64,000 nucleotides of DNA from Novosphingobium sp. JCM 18896 (GTDB lineage: Bacteria > Pseudomonadota > Alphaproteobacteria > Sphingomonadales > Sphingomonadaceae). A program made the translations under genes and the position numbers. The notes beneath the pieces were generated by a model. That model made no database searches, had not been told where the DNA came from, and saw only the letters and a program-made list of their open reading frames with translations. Numbering within the stretch: position 1 is the first letter of the stretch; the number at the start of each line of letters is the position of its first letter. The DNA lies in assembly GCF_025938095.1 (NCBI RefSeq), contig NZ_JAPCZF010000008.1, positions 1 through 64,000 on the forward strand, given 5' to 3'. Shown here in pieces: positions 7,759-15,293 of the stretch.

Positions 7759-9357
7759 ATGTCCTATTTCACCGAACTTGGTCTGGCCGAGCCCATTCTC
7801 CGCGCGCTTGGCACCAAGGGCTATTCCGATCCCACGCCGATCCAGCGCCAGTCGATTCCGGCGCTGCTCGAAGGCCGCGACATCCTCGGCATCGCGCAGA
7901 CCGGCACGGGCAAGACCGCAGCCTTCTCGCTGCCCTCGCTGCACCGTCTCGCGCAGAACCCGCAGCCCCGCAAGAACGCCTCGTGCCGCATGCTCGTGCT
8001 GTCGCCGACGCGTGAGCTGGCGGCGCAGATCGCCGACAACATGCGCGGCTATGCCAAGTATCTCGACATCTCGGTCCAGTGCGTGTTCGGCGGCGTGCCG
8101 ATCGGCAAGCAGTCGCGCGCGCTCGTCGGGGGTACCGACGTGCTCGTCGCCACCCCCGGCCGCCTGCTCGACCTGATCGACCAGCGCGCGCTGACCCTGC
8201 GCAACGTCGAGATCTTCGTGCTCGACGAGGCCGACCAGATGATGGACCTCGGCTTCATCGTGCCGCTCAAGCGCGTTGCCAACCTGCTGCCCAAGGATCG
8301 CCAGAGCCTGTTCTTCTCGGCGACGATGCCGCAGTCGATCGCCGATCTCGGCAAGCAGTTCATCAACAATCCGGTGCGCGTCGAAGTGGCGCCGCAGTCG
8401 ACCACGGCCGAGCGCGTCGAACAGTACATCGTCCACATCAACCAGTCCGAGAAGCAGGCGCTGCTGACGATCTCGCTGAAGAAGGGCTTGGCCTCGGGCG
8501 AGATCGACCGTGCGCTCGTCTTCACCCGCACCAAGCACGGCGCCGATCGCGTCGTGCGGCACCTGCACGCTGCCGGCGTGACCGCCGCGGCGATCCACGG
8601 CAACAAGAGCCAGGGCCAGCGCACCGCCGCGCTGGGCGCCTTCCGCAAGGGTGACTGCCCGGTGCTGGTGGCGACCGACATCGCTGCGCGCGGCATCGAC
8701 GTCACCGGCGTCAGCCACGTCTTCAACTTCGAGCTGCCCAACGTGCCCGAACAGTACGTCCACCGCATCGGCCGCACCGCGCGCGCCGGCGCCGATGGCG
8801 TCTCGGTCAGCTTCTGCGCGCCCGACGAGAAGCCCTACCTGCGTGACATCGAGCGGCTGACCAAGGTCAAGCTGACCCCGACGCCGCTGCCCGAGAGCTT
8901 CCTCGCCGAAGCCGCCAAGCTGCCCGCACCCTCGCGCAAGCCGGCCGAGCAGGCGCAGGACGCCCGCCGCGAGGAGCGCGACGCGCGCGGTCGCGGTGGC
9001 CCGCAGGCGCGTGGTCGTCAGGGCCAAGATCGCAGCCGCAACAACAACCAGAGCCGCGGCGGCCAGGGCCGTGACGGCCAGTCTCGCGACCAGCATGCGC
9101 GCAACGACCGCCAGGCCCCGCGCGAGCGCGGCCCGGTGTTCAACCCGCTGGGCAACGAAGGCCGCGGTTCGGTCGACAACCGTCAGCCGCGCCCCGACGG
9201 CGATCGCCGTCCGGCGCGGACCGATGGTGACCGTCGCCCGCAGCGCGCCGAGGGCGATCGTCGCCCGCCGCGTCCCGAGGGCGAGGGCGGCCAGCGCAAC
9301 TTCCGCCGTCGTGGCGGCGGTGGCGGTGCCCATCGCGGCCGCGTCAACGCCGGCTAA
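7759..9357 (+). CDS. DEAD-box ATP-dependent RNA helicase (RhlE-like)
   Basis: 532 residues. All core motifs are visible: Q motif TPIQRQSIP, motif I AQTGTGKT, Ia PTRELA, Ib TPGRL, motif II DEAD, motif III SAT, motif IV region VFTRTKHGADRVV, motif V ATDIAARGID and motif VI HRIGRTARAG. The last about 130 residues are rich in Arg, Gly, Asp and Gln with repeated GDRRP units, an RNA-binding tail typical of RhlE-type helicases. Role: RNA remodelling in ribosome assembly, RNA decay or cold adaptation. The 288-bp gap upstream leaves room for a long 5' leader, as in cold-induced helicase genes (inference). The tail ends next to a dispersed repeat. Confidence 0.95.
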   Translation: MSYFTELGLAEPILRALGTKGYSDPTPIQRQSIPALLEGRDILGIAQTGTGKTAAFSLPSLHRLAQNPQPRKNASCRMLVLSPTRELAAQIADNMRGYAKYLDISVQCVFGGVPIGKQSRALVGGTDVLVATPGRLLDLIDQRALTLRNVEIFVLDEADQMMDLGFIVPLKRVANLLPKDRQSLFFSATMPQSIADLGKQFINNPVRVEVAPQSTTAERVEQYIVHINQSEKQALLTISLKKGLASGEIDRALVFTRTKHGADRVVRHLHAAGVTAAAIHGNKSQGQRTAALGAFRKGDCPVLVATDIAARGIDVTGVSHVFNFELPNVPEQYVHRIGRTARAGADGVSVSFCAPDEKPYLRDIERLTKVKLTPTPLPESFLAEAAKLPAPSRKPAEQAQDARREERDARGRGGPQARGRQGQDRSRNNNQSRGGQGRDGQSRDQHARNDRQAPRERGPVFNPLGNEGRGSVDNRQPRPDGDRRPARTDGDRRPQRAEGDRRPPRPEGEGGQRNFRRRGGGGGAHRGRVNAG

Positions 9358-9364
9358 CTTCCAG

Positions 9365-9478
9365 ATCCTCCCCTGGAAGGGGAGGGGGACCGCCGCAGGC
9401 GGTGGAGGGGTGTCCCGGCAAGCGGTTACACCCCTCCGTCACCGCTTCGCGCTGCCACCTCCCCTTACAGGGGAGGAT
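9365..9478. repeat. Dispersed intergenic inverted-repeat element, copy 1
   Basis: 114 bp bounded by ATCCTCCCCT and AGGGGAGGAT. Inside are GGACCGCCGCAGGCGGTGG near the left end and CTCCGTCACCGCTTCGCG near the middle, shared with copies at 29431-29542 and 52256-52389. It is non-coding and can form nested hairpins. Its right end supplies GGAGG 12 nt before the start codon of the next gene. Confidence 0.85.
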
Positions 9479-9488
9479 CGAATCGCGT

Positions 9489-10223
9489 ATGGCCGGCACG
9501 ATGTATGAACCTCTCGCCGCCGCGCTGCTTTCCGCGATCGCCATGACGGCGATCGTCGGTCTGCGCTATCTGGCGACGAGCGGCCTGTTCGCCTGGATTT
9601 CCCAGCGCGTGCGGCCCGGGATCTATGCCGGGCTCGGCCCGCAGATGCGACGCGAGGTGGCCTGGTCGCTGGCCTCGGCGGCGATCTACGGCCTGCCCGC
9701 GGGCGTGGTCGCCTGGGGCTGGCAGGCGCATGGCTGGACGCGCATCTACACCGATCCGCAAGCCTTGCCGCTGTGGTGGCTGCCCGCTTCCTTCCTCCTC
9801 TACCTGCTGCTCCACGATGCCTGGTTCTACTGGACCCATCGCTGGATGCACCGGCCCGGCCCGTTCCGGCTGGCGCATGCCGTCCACCACGCGAGCCGTC
9901 CGCCGACGGCCTGGGCGGCGATGAGCTTCCACCCGATCGAGGCGCTGACCGGCGCCGTGGTGATCCCCGCACTGGTCTTCGTCGTGCCGATCCACGTCGG
10001 CGTGCTCGGTCTGGTGCTGCTGACCATGACGGTGATGGGCGTGACCAATCACATGGGCTGGGAGATGTTTCCGCGCTGGCTGGTCCATTCGCGCCTCGGC
10101 CACTGGCTGATCACCGCCACCCACCACCAGCGCCACCACGACGAGTATCGCTGCAACTACGGCCTCTACTTCCGGCACTGGGACCATTGGTGCGGCACCG
10201 ACAAAGGCCTGGCAACGGACTGA
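9489..10223 (+). CDS. Sterol desaturase/fatty acid hydroxylase family protein
   Basis: 244 residues starting at ATG 9489. A longer frame runs into the repeat upstream and is rejected. Several membrane segments surround the three diiron histidine boxes: HDAWFYWTHRWMH near residues 112-124, HAVHH near 133, and THHQRHH near 211. Members are membrane di-iron oxygenases that hydroxylate or desaturate sterols, fatty acids, carotenoids or alkyl lipids; the substrate here is unknown. The only purine-rich stretch upstream is GGAGG at the end of the repeat, 12 nt away, so the repeat may provide its ribosome binding site. Confidence 0.85.
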   Translation: MAGTMYEPLAAALLSAIAMTAIVGLRYLATSGLFAWISQRVRPGIYAGLGPQMRREVAWSLASAAIYGLPAGVVAWGWQAHGWTRIYTDPQALPLWWLPASFLLYLLLHDAWFYWTHRWMHRPGPFRLAHAVHHASRPPTAWAAMSFHPIEALTGAVVIPALVFVVPIHVGVLGLVLLTMTVMGVTNHMGWEMFPRWLVHSRLGHWLITATHHQRHHDEYRCNYGLYFRHWDHWCGTDKGLATD

Positions 10224-10260
10224 ATTTGCTACCCTGGACATGTCGCGAGGGGTTGCGGCT

Positions 10261-10270
10261 GGGGGGGGGG
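10261..10270 (+). repeat. Homopolymer of ten G
   Basis: Ten consecutive G bases lie 17 bp before the GTG start of the MFS gene. Such tracts are prone to slippage and can cause phase variation through promoter spacing or RNA structure. They are also error-prone in sequencing. Confidence 0.6.
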
Positions 10271-10287
10271 CCGCCTAACCGCGAAGG

Positions 10288-11556
10288 GTGGCCGATATCG
10301 AACCGCCCATTCCGACGACTCTGCGCGACCGGCTGATGCAGCCCGGCGGAGCGCTGGCGCCGTTCAAGTCGCAGTCGTTCCGCATGATCTGGTTCGCCAA
10401 CCTGTCTTCGGCGCTGGGCTCGACGATCCAGTCGGTCGGCGCCGCCTGGCTGATGACCGCGCTGACCAAGTCGCACATCCTGATCGCGACGGTCCAGGTC
10501 TCGACCACGATCCCGATCATGCTGCTGGGCATCTTCGCCGGCGCCATCGCCGACAATTTCGAGCGTCGCCGCATCATGCTGATCGCGCAGGTCGGCATGT
10601 TCGTCGCCGCCGTGCTGCTCGCGCTGCTGACCTGGGCCGAACTGATGACGCCGGCGCTGCTGCTGGCGCTGACCCTGGCGGTCGGCACGGGTACGGCGCT
10701 CAACTCGCCGGCCTGGCAGGCATCGGTGCGCCAGCAGGTGGGCACGCGCGACCTGCCGCAGGCGATCTCGCTCAACACCATCGCCTTCAATCTCGCGCGC
10801 AGCGTCGGTCCGGCGCTCGGTGGCCTGCTGATCTCGCTGTGGAACAGCTCGGCCGCCTTCCTGGTCAATGCGATCTGCGTGATGGTGATGATCCAGGTGC
10901 TTCTGCGCTGGCGCCCCGAGGGCGCCGTGCCCGAGCGCAAGCCGATGCTGCCCGCGATCGCCATCGGCCTGCGCTTCTGCGCCCATTCCAAGCCGATCCG
11001 CCGCATCCTGCTGCGCGGCATGATCATCGGCTTCGGCGTCGCCGGCTATCAGGCGCTGGTGCCCGCCGTGGTGCGCGACCGGCTCCACGGCAGCGAGATC
11101 GACTTCGGCCTCATGCTCGGCCTGTTCGGCATCGGTTCGATCCTGGCCGCGCTGTTCATCGGCAAGGCGCGCCAGCGCTGGGGCACCGAGTCCGTGCTGA
11201 CCCTGGCGACCCTGGCCTTCGTCGCCGCGCAATCGGTGCTCGGCTCGGCCCATTCGCTGACCGAGGCGCTGCCCGCGACCTTCCTCGCGGGGGCCGCCTG
11301 GGTCGCCTCGCTGACGACGATCAACGTCGCCATGCAGATGCGCTCGCCCGAGGAGATCATCGGCCGCTGCCTGTCGATCTACCAGGCGATCACCTTCGGC
11401 GGTATGGCGCTGGGGTCCTGGGTCTGGGGCGCGCTGGCCGACGTCAAGGACCTGCCTTTCGCCCTGCACGCAGCCTCGGCCTTCCTGCTCGTGACGCTGG
11501 TCCTGATGCGCCTGTTCGCGCCCATGCCCCAGCCGCACGAGGGGCGTGTCGGCTAA
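10288..11556 (+). CDS. MFS transporter, EntS-like exporter branch
   Basis: 422 residues from GTG 10288, the first start after an in-frame TAA at 10276. ATG 10336 is an alternative; neither has a well-spaced ribosome binding site. Twelve hydrophobic segments are present, with the loop 2-3 signature GAIADNFERRR. Segments such as GTGTALNSPAWQASVRQQV and NLARSVGPALGG are typical of the MFS_3/enterobactin-exporter branch, so an export role is likely, with unknown cargo. The G10 tract just upstream may affect its expression. Confidence 0.82.
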   Translation: MADIEPPIPTTLRDRLMQPGGALAPFKSQSFRMIWFANLSSALGSTIQSVGAAWLMTALTKSHILIATVQVSTTIPIMLLGIFAGAIADNFERRRIMLIAQVGMFVAAVLLALLTWAELMTPALLLALTLAVGTGTALNSPAWQASVRQQVGTRDLPQAISLNTIAFNLARSVGPALGGLLISLWNSSAAFLVNAICVMVMIQVLLRWRPEGAVPERKPMLPAIAIGLRFCAHSKPIRRILLRGMIIGFGVAGYQALVPAVVRDRLHGSEIDFGLMLGLFGIGSILAALFIGKARQRWGTESVLTLATLAFVAAQSVLGSAHSLTEALPATFLAGAAWVASLTTINVAMQMRSPEEIIGRCLSIYQAITFGGMALGSWVWGALADVKDLPFALHAASAFLLVTLVLMRLFAPMPQPHEGRVG

Positions 11557-11586
11557 GACCAAAATCGCACAAAGTGCCGGCGCGAC

Positions 11587-11605
11587 TTAACCGGTAATTT
11601 ACCAT
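11587..11605 (+). promoter_or_regulatory. CtrA-like binding site
   Basis: TTAA-ccggtaa-TTTACCAT matches the CtrA consensus TTAA-N7-TTAAC with one mismatch. It ends 43 bp before the start codon of the PAS-domain gene. Assignment is by motif only. Confidence 0.45.
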
Positions 11606-11648
11606 GTTGCGCCACTACTGCCTCCACTGGGGCAGTAGGGAAGGCCAG

Positions 11649-13037
11649 ATGGATACTTTGCGCGGTCGTTTGGATGGTGGTCAGCCGTACGGCGAACCTT
11701 ACGATTCGAACGACGACGACATCGGTCGCGATCTGCCCCCGGCCGCGGTCGGCCAGGACGAGCGGCGCATGCAGGTGCGCGCCTACAACTTCTGGGCGTC
11801 GATGCTCGACGATCGCACGTTTCCGTCGGTCTCGCAGCTCGATCTCGACAATCTGCCCGATTTCGGCCCCAACAGCGTGCTGCTCGATTTCACCGACGGC
11901 ATCGAAAATCCCGGCATCCGCTTCCTTGGCGCCAAGCTCGCCGAGGAATGCGATGCCGAAGGTCCGATCACGCATCTCGCCGACGTGCCGCGCCGTTCGC
12001 TGCTGTCGCGGATCACCGATCACTACATGCAGATTCTCGCCAACCAGGCGCCGATCGGATTCGAGGCCGAATTCGTCAATCAGCGCGGCGCGACGATTCT
12101 CTATCGCGGCATCCTGCTGCCTTTCGCCGACAACGAAGATGCGATCGACCACATCTACGGCGCGATCAACTGGAAGGAACTCGCCGACCAGAAGACCACC
12201 GACGAACTGCTGCTCGAGATCGACCAGGTGCTCGAGGCCGTGCCCGAGATCGCGCTGTCGGCCTCGCCGCTGACCGCCTGGGCCGATGGTCCGGCCGACG
12301 ATTCGGGTGTGCTCGATCTGGTCACGCCGTTCGAGCCCGAAGATTCGCTGGTCGAATGGCCCGAGCCCGGTTTCGGCAGCCTAGCTTATGCGGTGGCCGA
12401 AGATGCGCCGCTGCCCGCAGACGATGCCGACGACATGGAGCTGGCCGACTGGCTGGCCTCGGCGCGCGAACTCGCCGAACGCGCCCGCGTCAGCGAGGAC
12501 CGTTCGCACCAGGCGCTCTATGCGGCGATCGGTCGTGCCTACGATTTCGCGCTCGCCGCCGCGGCCGAGCCCGACCAGCTTCAGGACATGCTCGAGGACG
12601 CCGGCCTCAAGGCGCAGCAGCGTGCGCCGCTCACGCCGGTGGTCAAGCTCGTCTTCGGCGCCGACTACGACAAGACCCGCCTGGCCGAATATGCCTCGGC
12701 GCTCGGCTATGCGCAGCGTCTCGACCTGCCGCGCGGCACGCTCGCCGCGCATCTGGCTGAAGCGCCGGGCGGTCTCAAGGGCGTGGTCGCGGGCGAACGC
12801 CGCCTGCGCCGCGAGGAAGCCGGCAAGCTCGTCACCCCGCGTGAAGCGCCGCGCAAGGCGCTCCAGCGCAAGCTGCGCAATATCGCGCACCAGCCGCTCG
12901 CCGAGGTTTCGGCCCAGGGCAGCGAATTCACCCTGCTCGTCGCACGCCGCCTCGACAGCGGCGAGGTCGTCCTGCTCGGCGAAGTGAGCGACGACCTGTC
13001 GCTGCTCGAACGCGCCGCGAACAAGCTGGTCGCCTAA
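11649..13037 (+). CDS. PAS-fold domain protein of unknown output
   Basis: 462 residues. Start at ATG 11649 because GGGAAGG precedes it; an in-frame ATG at 11604 lies inside the CtrA-like motif. Residues about 35-170 look like a PAS-type sensor (FWASMLDDRTFPSVSQLDLD, IRFLGAKLAEECDAEG, GFEAEFVNQRG, YRGILLPFADNED). This N-terminal form recurs in sphingomonad proteins linked to regulation. The middle is acidic and alanine-rich; the C-terminal third is basic and helical, ending in a beta-rich piece (EFTLLVARRLDSGEVVLLGEV). No kinase, cyclase or DNA-binding domain is recognised. A CtrA-like site upstream suggests cell-cycle control. Confidence 0.7.
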   Translation: MDTLRGRLDGGQPYGEPYDSNDDDIGRDLPPAAVGQDERRMQVRAYNFWASMLDDRTFPSVSQLDLDNLPDFGPNSVLLDFTDGIENPGIRFLGAKLAEECDAEGPITHLADVPRRSLLSRITDHYMQILANQAPIGFEAEFVNQRGATILYRGILLPFADNEDAIDHIYGAINWKELADQKTTDELLLEIDQVLEAVPEIALSASPLTAWADGPADDSGVLDLVTPFEPEDSLVEWPEPGFGSLAYAVAEDAPLPADDADDMELADWLASARELAERARVSEDRSHQALYAAIGRAYDFALAAAAEPDQLQDMLEDAGLKAQQRAPLTPVVKLVFGADYDKTRLAEYASALGYAQRLDLPRGTLAAHLAEAPGGLKGVVAGERRLRREEAGKLVTPREAPRKALQRKLRNIAHQPLAEVSAQGSEFTLLVARRLDSGEVVLLGEVSDDLSLLERAANKLVA

Positions 13038-13043
13038 ACCCGC

Positions 13044-13412
13044 TCACCCCAGAGCGACGGCGTTCATCTTGTTGCCGTCGGGATCGCGCCAGTAGGCGCA
13101 ATACATGCCGTTGGCGCGCGGTCCCGGGGCACCCTCGTCGGTGCCGCCGTTGGCCAGCGCGGCGGCGTGGACGCGATCGACCATGGCCGCGTTCTCCGCG
13201 CCGAGAGTCGCCATCACGCCATTGCCCCAGGTCGCCGGCTCGCCGTTGTAGGGCAGGGTCGCGGCGAAGCCGATGCCGGTGCCCGGCTTAGACCAGTAGA
13301 TCGCGGTGTCGGTCGCATGGCTGCGCGCGGCGCCGAGTGCTTCGGCGATGGCATCGTAGAACGTGCCGGCCTTTTCGAGATCGCGCGTGCCGAAGCAGAC
13401 GTGGATGATCAT
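13044..13412 (-). CDS. VOC-family (glyoxalase-fold) protein
   Basis: 122 residues, one glyoxalase/bleomycin-resistance-type module: MIIHVCFGTRDLEKAGTFYD at the start and YWRDPDGNKMNAV at the end, with H4 and a late Asp/Asn region as candidate metal ligands. Substrate unknown. Its ribosome binding site AGGAGG overlaps the TAG stop of the aminopeptidase gene upstream, leaving 9 bp between genes, so the two are almost surely co-transcribed and perhaps translationally coupled. Confidence 0.8.
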   Translation of the reverse strand: MIIHVCFGTRDLEKAGTFYDAIAEALGAARSHATDTAIYWSKPGTGIGFAATLPYNGEPATWGNGVMATLGAENAAMVDRVHAAALANGGTDEGAPGPRANGMYCAYWRDPDGNKMNAVALG

Positions 13413-13421
13413 GAACCCCTC

Positions 13422-15236
13422 CTAGAGCGGCTGGCACTGCTCCTGTAGCCAGCCTTTGGCCTCACCATCGACCAGCGGCCCGACGACTTCAAGCACGCGG
13501 GCGTGATAGGCGTTCCACCAGGCCACTTCATCGCCCGTGAGGAGTTTGCGGTCGACCAAGGCGCGCTCGATCGGCACCAGGGTCAGCGTCTCGAAGCCGA
13601 GGAATTCTCCCTCGGCGCCGGCGATTGTGCGCTCCTCGACGAGGATCAGGTTCTCGATGCGGATGCCGTATTCGCCGGTCTTGTAGTAGCCGGGCTCGTC
13701 CGAGAGGATCATGCCGGGCAGCAGTTCCTGCTCGGTGCCGGCCTGGCCGCCCGCGCCCTTGGCGATGCGCTGCGGGCCTTCGTGGACCGAGAGGAAGCTG
13801 CCGACGCCGTGGCCGGTGCCGTGCTGGTAGTCGAGCCCGACCTGCCAGAGGAACTGGCGCGCCAGGCTGTCGAGCTGGCTGCCGCGCGTGCCCTTCGGGA
13901 AGACCGCCGTGGCCAGCGCGATCATGCCCTTGAGCACGCGGGTGAAGCGGTCCTTGACCTCGGCTGGCGCTTCTCCCGGACCCACCCAGACGGTGCGGGT
14001 GATGTCGGTCGTGCCGTCGGGATACTGGCCGCCCGAATCGAGCAGGAAGACGCTGCCGGGTTCGAGCTTGCGGTTGGTCTCCTCGCTCACGCGGTAGTGC
14101 ACGATCGCGCCGTTGGGCCCGGCGCCCGAGATCGTGTCGAACGACAGGTCGCGCAGGTCGCCGGTGTCGCGGCGGAACTGGTGCAGCCGCTCGGCCGCGG
14201 CAATTTCGTCGACCCCGCCCTTGGGGCCTTCGACCGACAGCCAGTGGAGGAAGCGCGATTCGGCGGCACCGTCGCGCGCCTGGGCGGCGCGATGCCCGGC
14301 CTGCTCGACCGGGTTCTTGCAGGCCTTGGGCAGGATGCAGGGATCGCGCTGCTCGACGATTTCGGCGCCGGCGGCTTCGAGCGCACCGAAGATCGCCTGG
14401 ACCGCATTGTCGGGATCGACCGCGACGCGCTTGCCCGAGAACTCTCCCAGCGCCGCGACGAAACCGTCGCGCGGGGCGATGCGCACGGCATTGCCCAGGT
14501 GCGCGCGCAGTTCGGGAGTGACCTTCTCGTCGGCGATGAACAGGTCGGCCGTGCCGTCGGCATGGACCACGACGTAGGACAGCGCCACCGGCGTCCGCTC
14601 GACGTCGGTGCCGCGCAGGTTGAGCAGCCAGGCGATCGAATCGAGCGCCGAGATCACCGCGGCGTCGAGCTTCTGATCGGCCAGCCATTCGGAGACGGCG
14701 GCGCGCTTGGCCTCGCTCGCCTCGCCGGCGAAGCGGTCGGCATGGACCAGCGCCGGCGCGGCCGAGGGGGCAGGGCGGTCCTGCCAGATCGCGTCGATCG
14801 GATTGCTCTCGACCGCGACCAACTCGCCGCCCTTCTCGGCCAGCGCCTTGCGCGCGGCGGTGACCCAGCCCTTGCCGTGCAGCCAGGGATCGTAGGCGAT
14901 CCTGGCGCCCGCGGGGGCATGTTCGCCGAGCCACTTGGCGACGCTGGTCGAAGGCACGTTCTCGTAGGCGTAGAACCGCCCGTCGACCTGGTCGCGGACC
15001 TGCAGAGTATAGCGCCCGTCGACGAACATCGCCGCGGCCGGCGCCAGCGACGGGTCCGCTAGCACCACGGCGGTGCCCGCTGAGCCGCCGAAACCGGTCA
15101 GCCAGGCGAGCCGCTGGGCATAGAGGCCGACATATTCGCTCATGTGCTCGTCCGAGATCGGCACGACGAAGCCGTCGAGGCCCCGTTCCTTGAGCTCGCG
15201 GCGCAGCGCGTCGAGGCGCTGTTCGTGGGTATTCAT
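13422..15236 (-). CDS. M24 aminopeptidase P-family metallopeptidase
   Basis: 604 residues from ATG 15236; ATG 15242, two codons earlier, is possible. Two creatinase-like N-terminal domains (residues 1-300) precede the pita-bread catalytic domain. Metal ligands are visible: Asp in LLDSGGQYPDGTTDITRTVW (two Asp), His in GTGHGVG, Glu in DEPGYYKTGEYG and Glu in RIENLILV. The C-terminal block ending AYHARVLEVVGPL is typical of the about 600-residue form. It removes N-terminal residues before proline in the cytoplasm. It is followed by the VOC gene in the same operon and faces the divergent S9 peptidase, so peptide turnover genes are grouped here. Confidence 0.92.
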   Translation of the reverse strand: MNTHEQRLDALRRELKERGLDGFVVPISDEHMSEYVGLYAQRLAWLTGFGGSAGTAVVLADPSLAPAAAMFVDGRYTLQVRDQVDGRFYAYENVPSTSVAKWLGEHAPAGARIAYDPWLHGKGWVTAARKALAEKGGELVAVESNPIDAIWQDRPAPSAAPALVHADRFAGEASEAKRAAVSEWLADQKLDAAVISALDSIAWLLNLRGTDVERTPVALSYVVVHADGTADLFIADEKVTPELRAHLGNAVRIAPRDGFVAALGEFSGKRVAVDPDNAVQAIFGALEAAGAEIVEQRDPCILPKACKNPVEQAGHRAAQARDGAAESRFLHWLSVEGPKGGVDEIAAAERLHQFRRDTGDLRDLSFDTISGAGPNGAIVHYRVSEETNRKLEPGSVFLLDSGGQYPDGTTDITRTVWVGPGEAPAEVKDRFTRVLKGMIALATAVFPKGTRGSQLDSLARQFLWQVGLDYQHGTGHGVGSFLSVHEGPQRIAKGAGGQAGTEQELLPGMILSDEPGYYKTGEYGIRIENLILVEERTIAGAEGEFLGFETLTLVPIERALVDRKLLTGDEVAWWNAYHARVLEVVGPLVDGEAKGWLQEQCQPL

Positions 15237-15293
15237 CAGCATGGGGAAGAGGTCCGGCTTGATAGCGTCATCGTGCAAACATAGATGCAGGCG

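Noticed and set aside
7642..9333. A 563-codon open frame on the minus strand opposite the RNA helicase gene
   Set aside because: It mirrors the helicase gene exactly, is made of low-complexity Arg/Ala/Gly sequence and has no motifs; long antisense frames are normal in GC-rich coding DNA.
9402..9488. An N-terminal extension of the sterol-desaturase-family protein
   Set aside because: The extra 29 codons lie entirely in the dispersed repeat, which occurs elsewhere as non-coding DNA. The same applies to the 44-codon extension of ruvC at 52267-52398.
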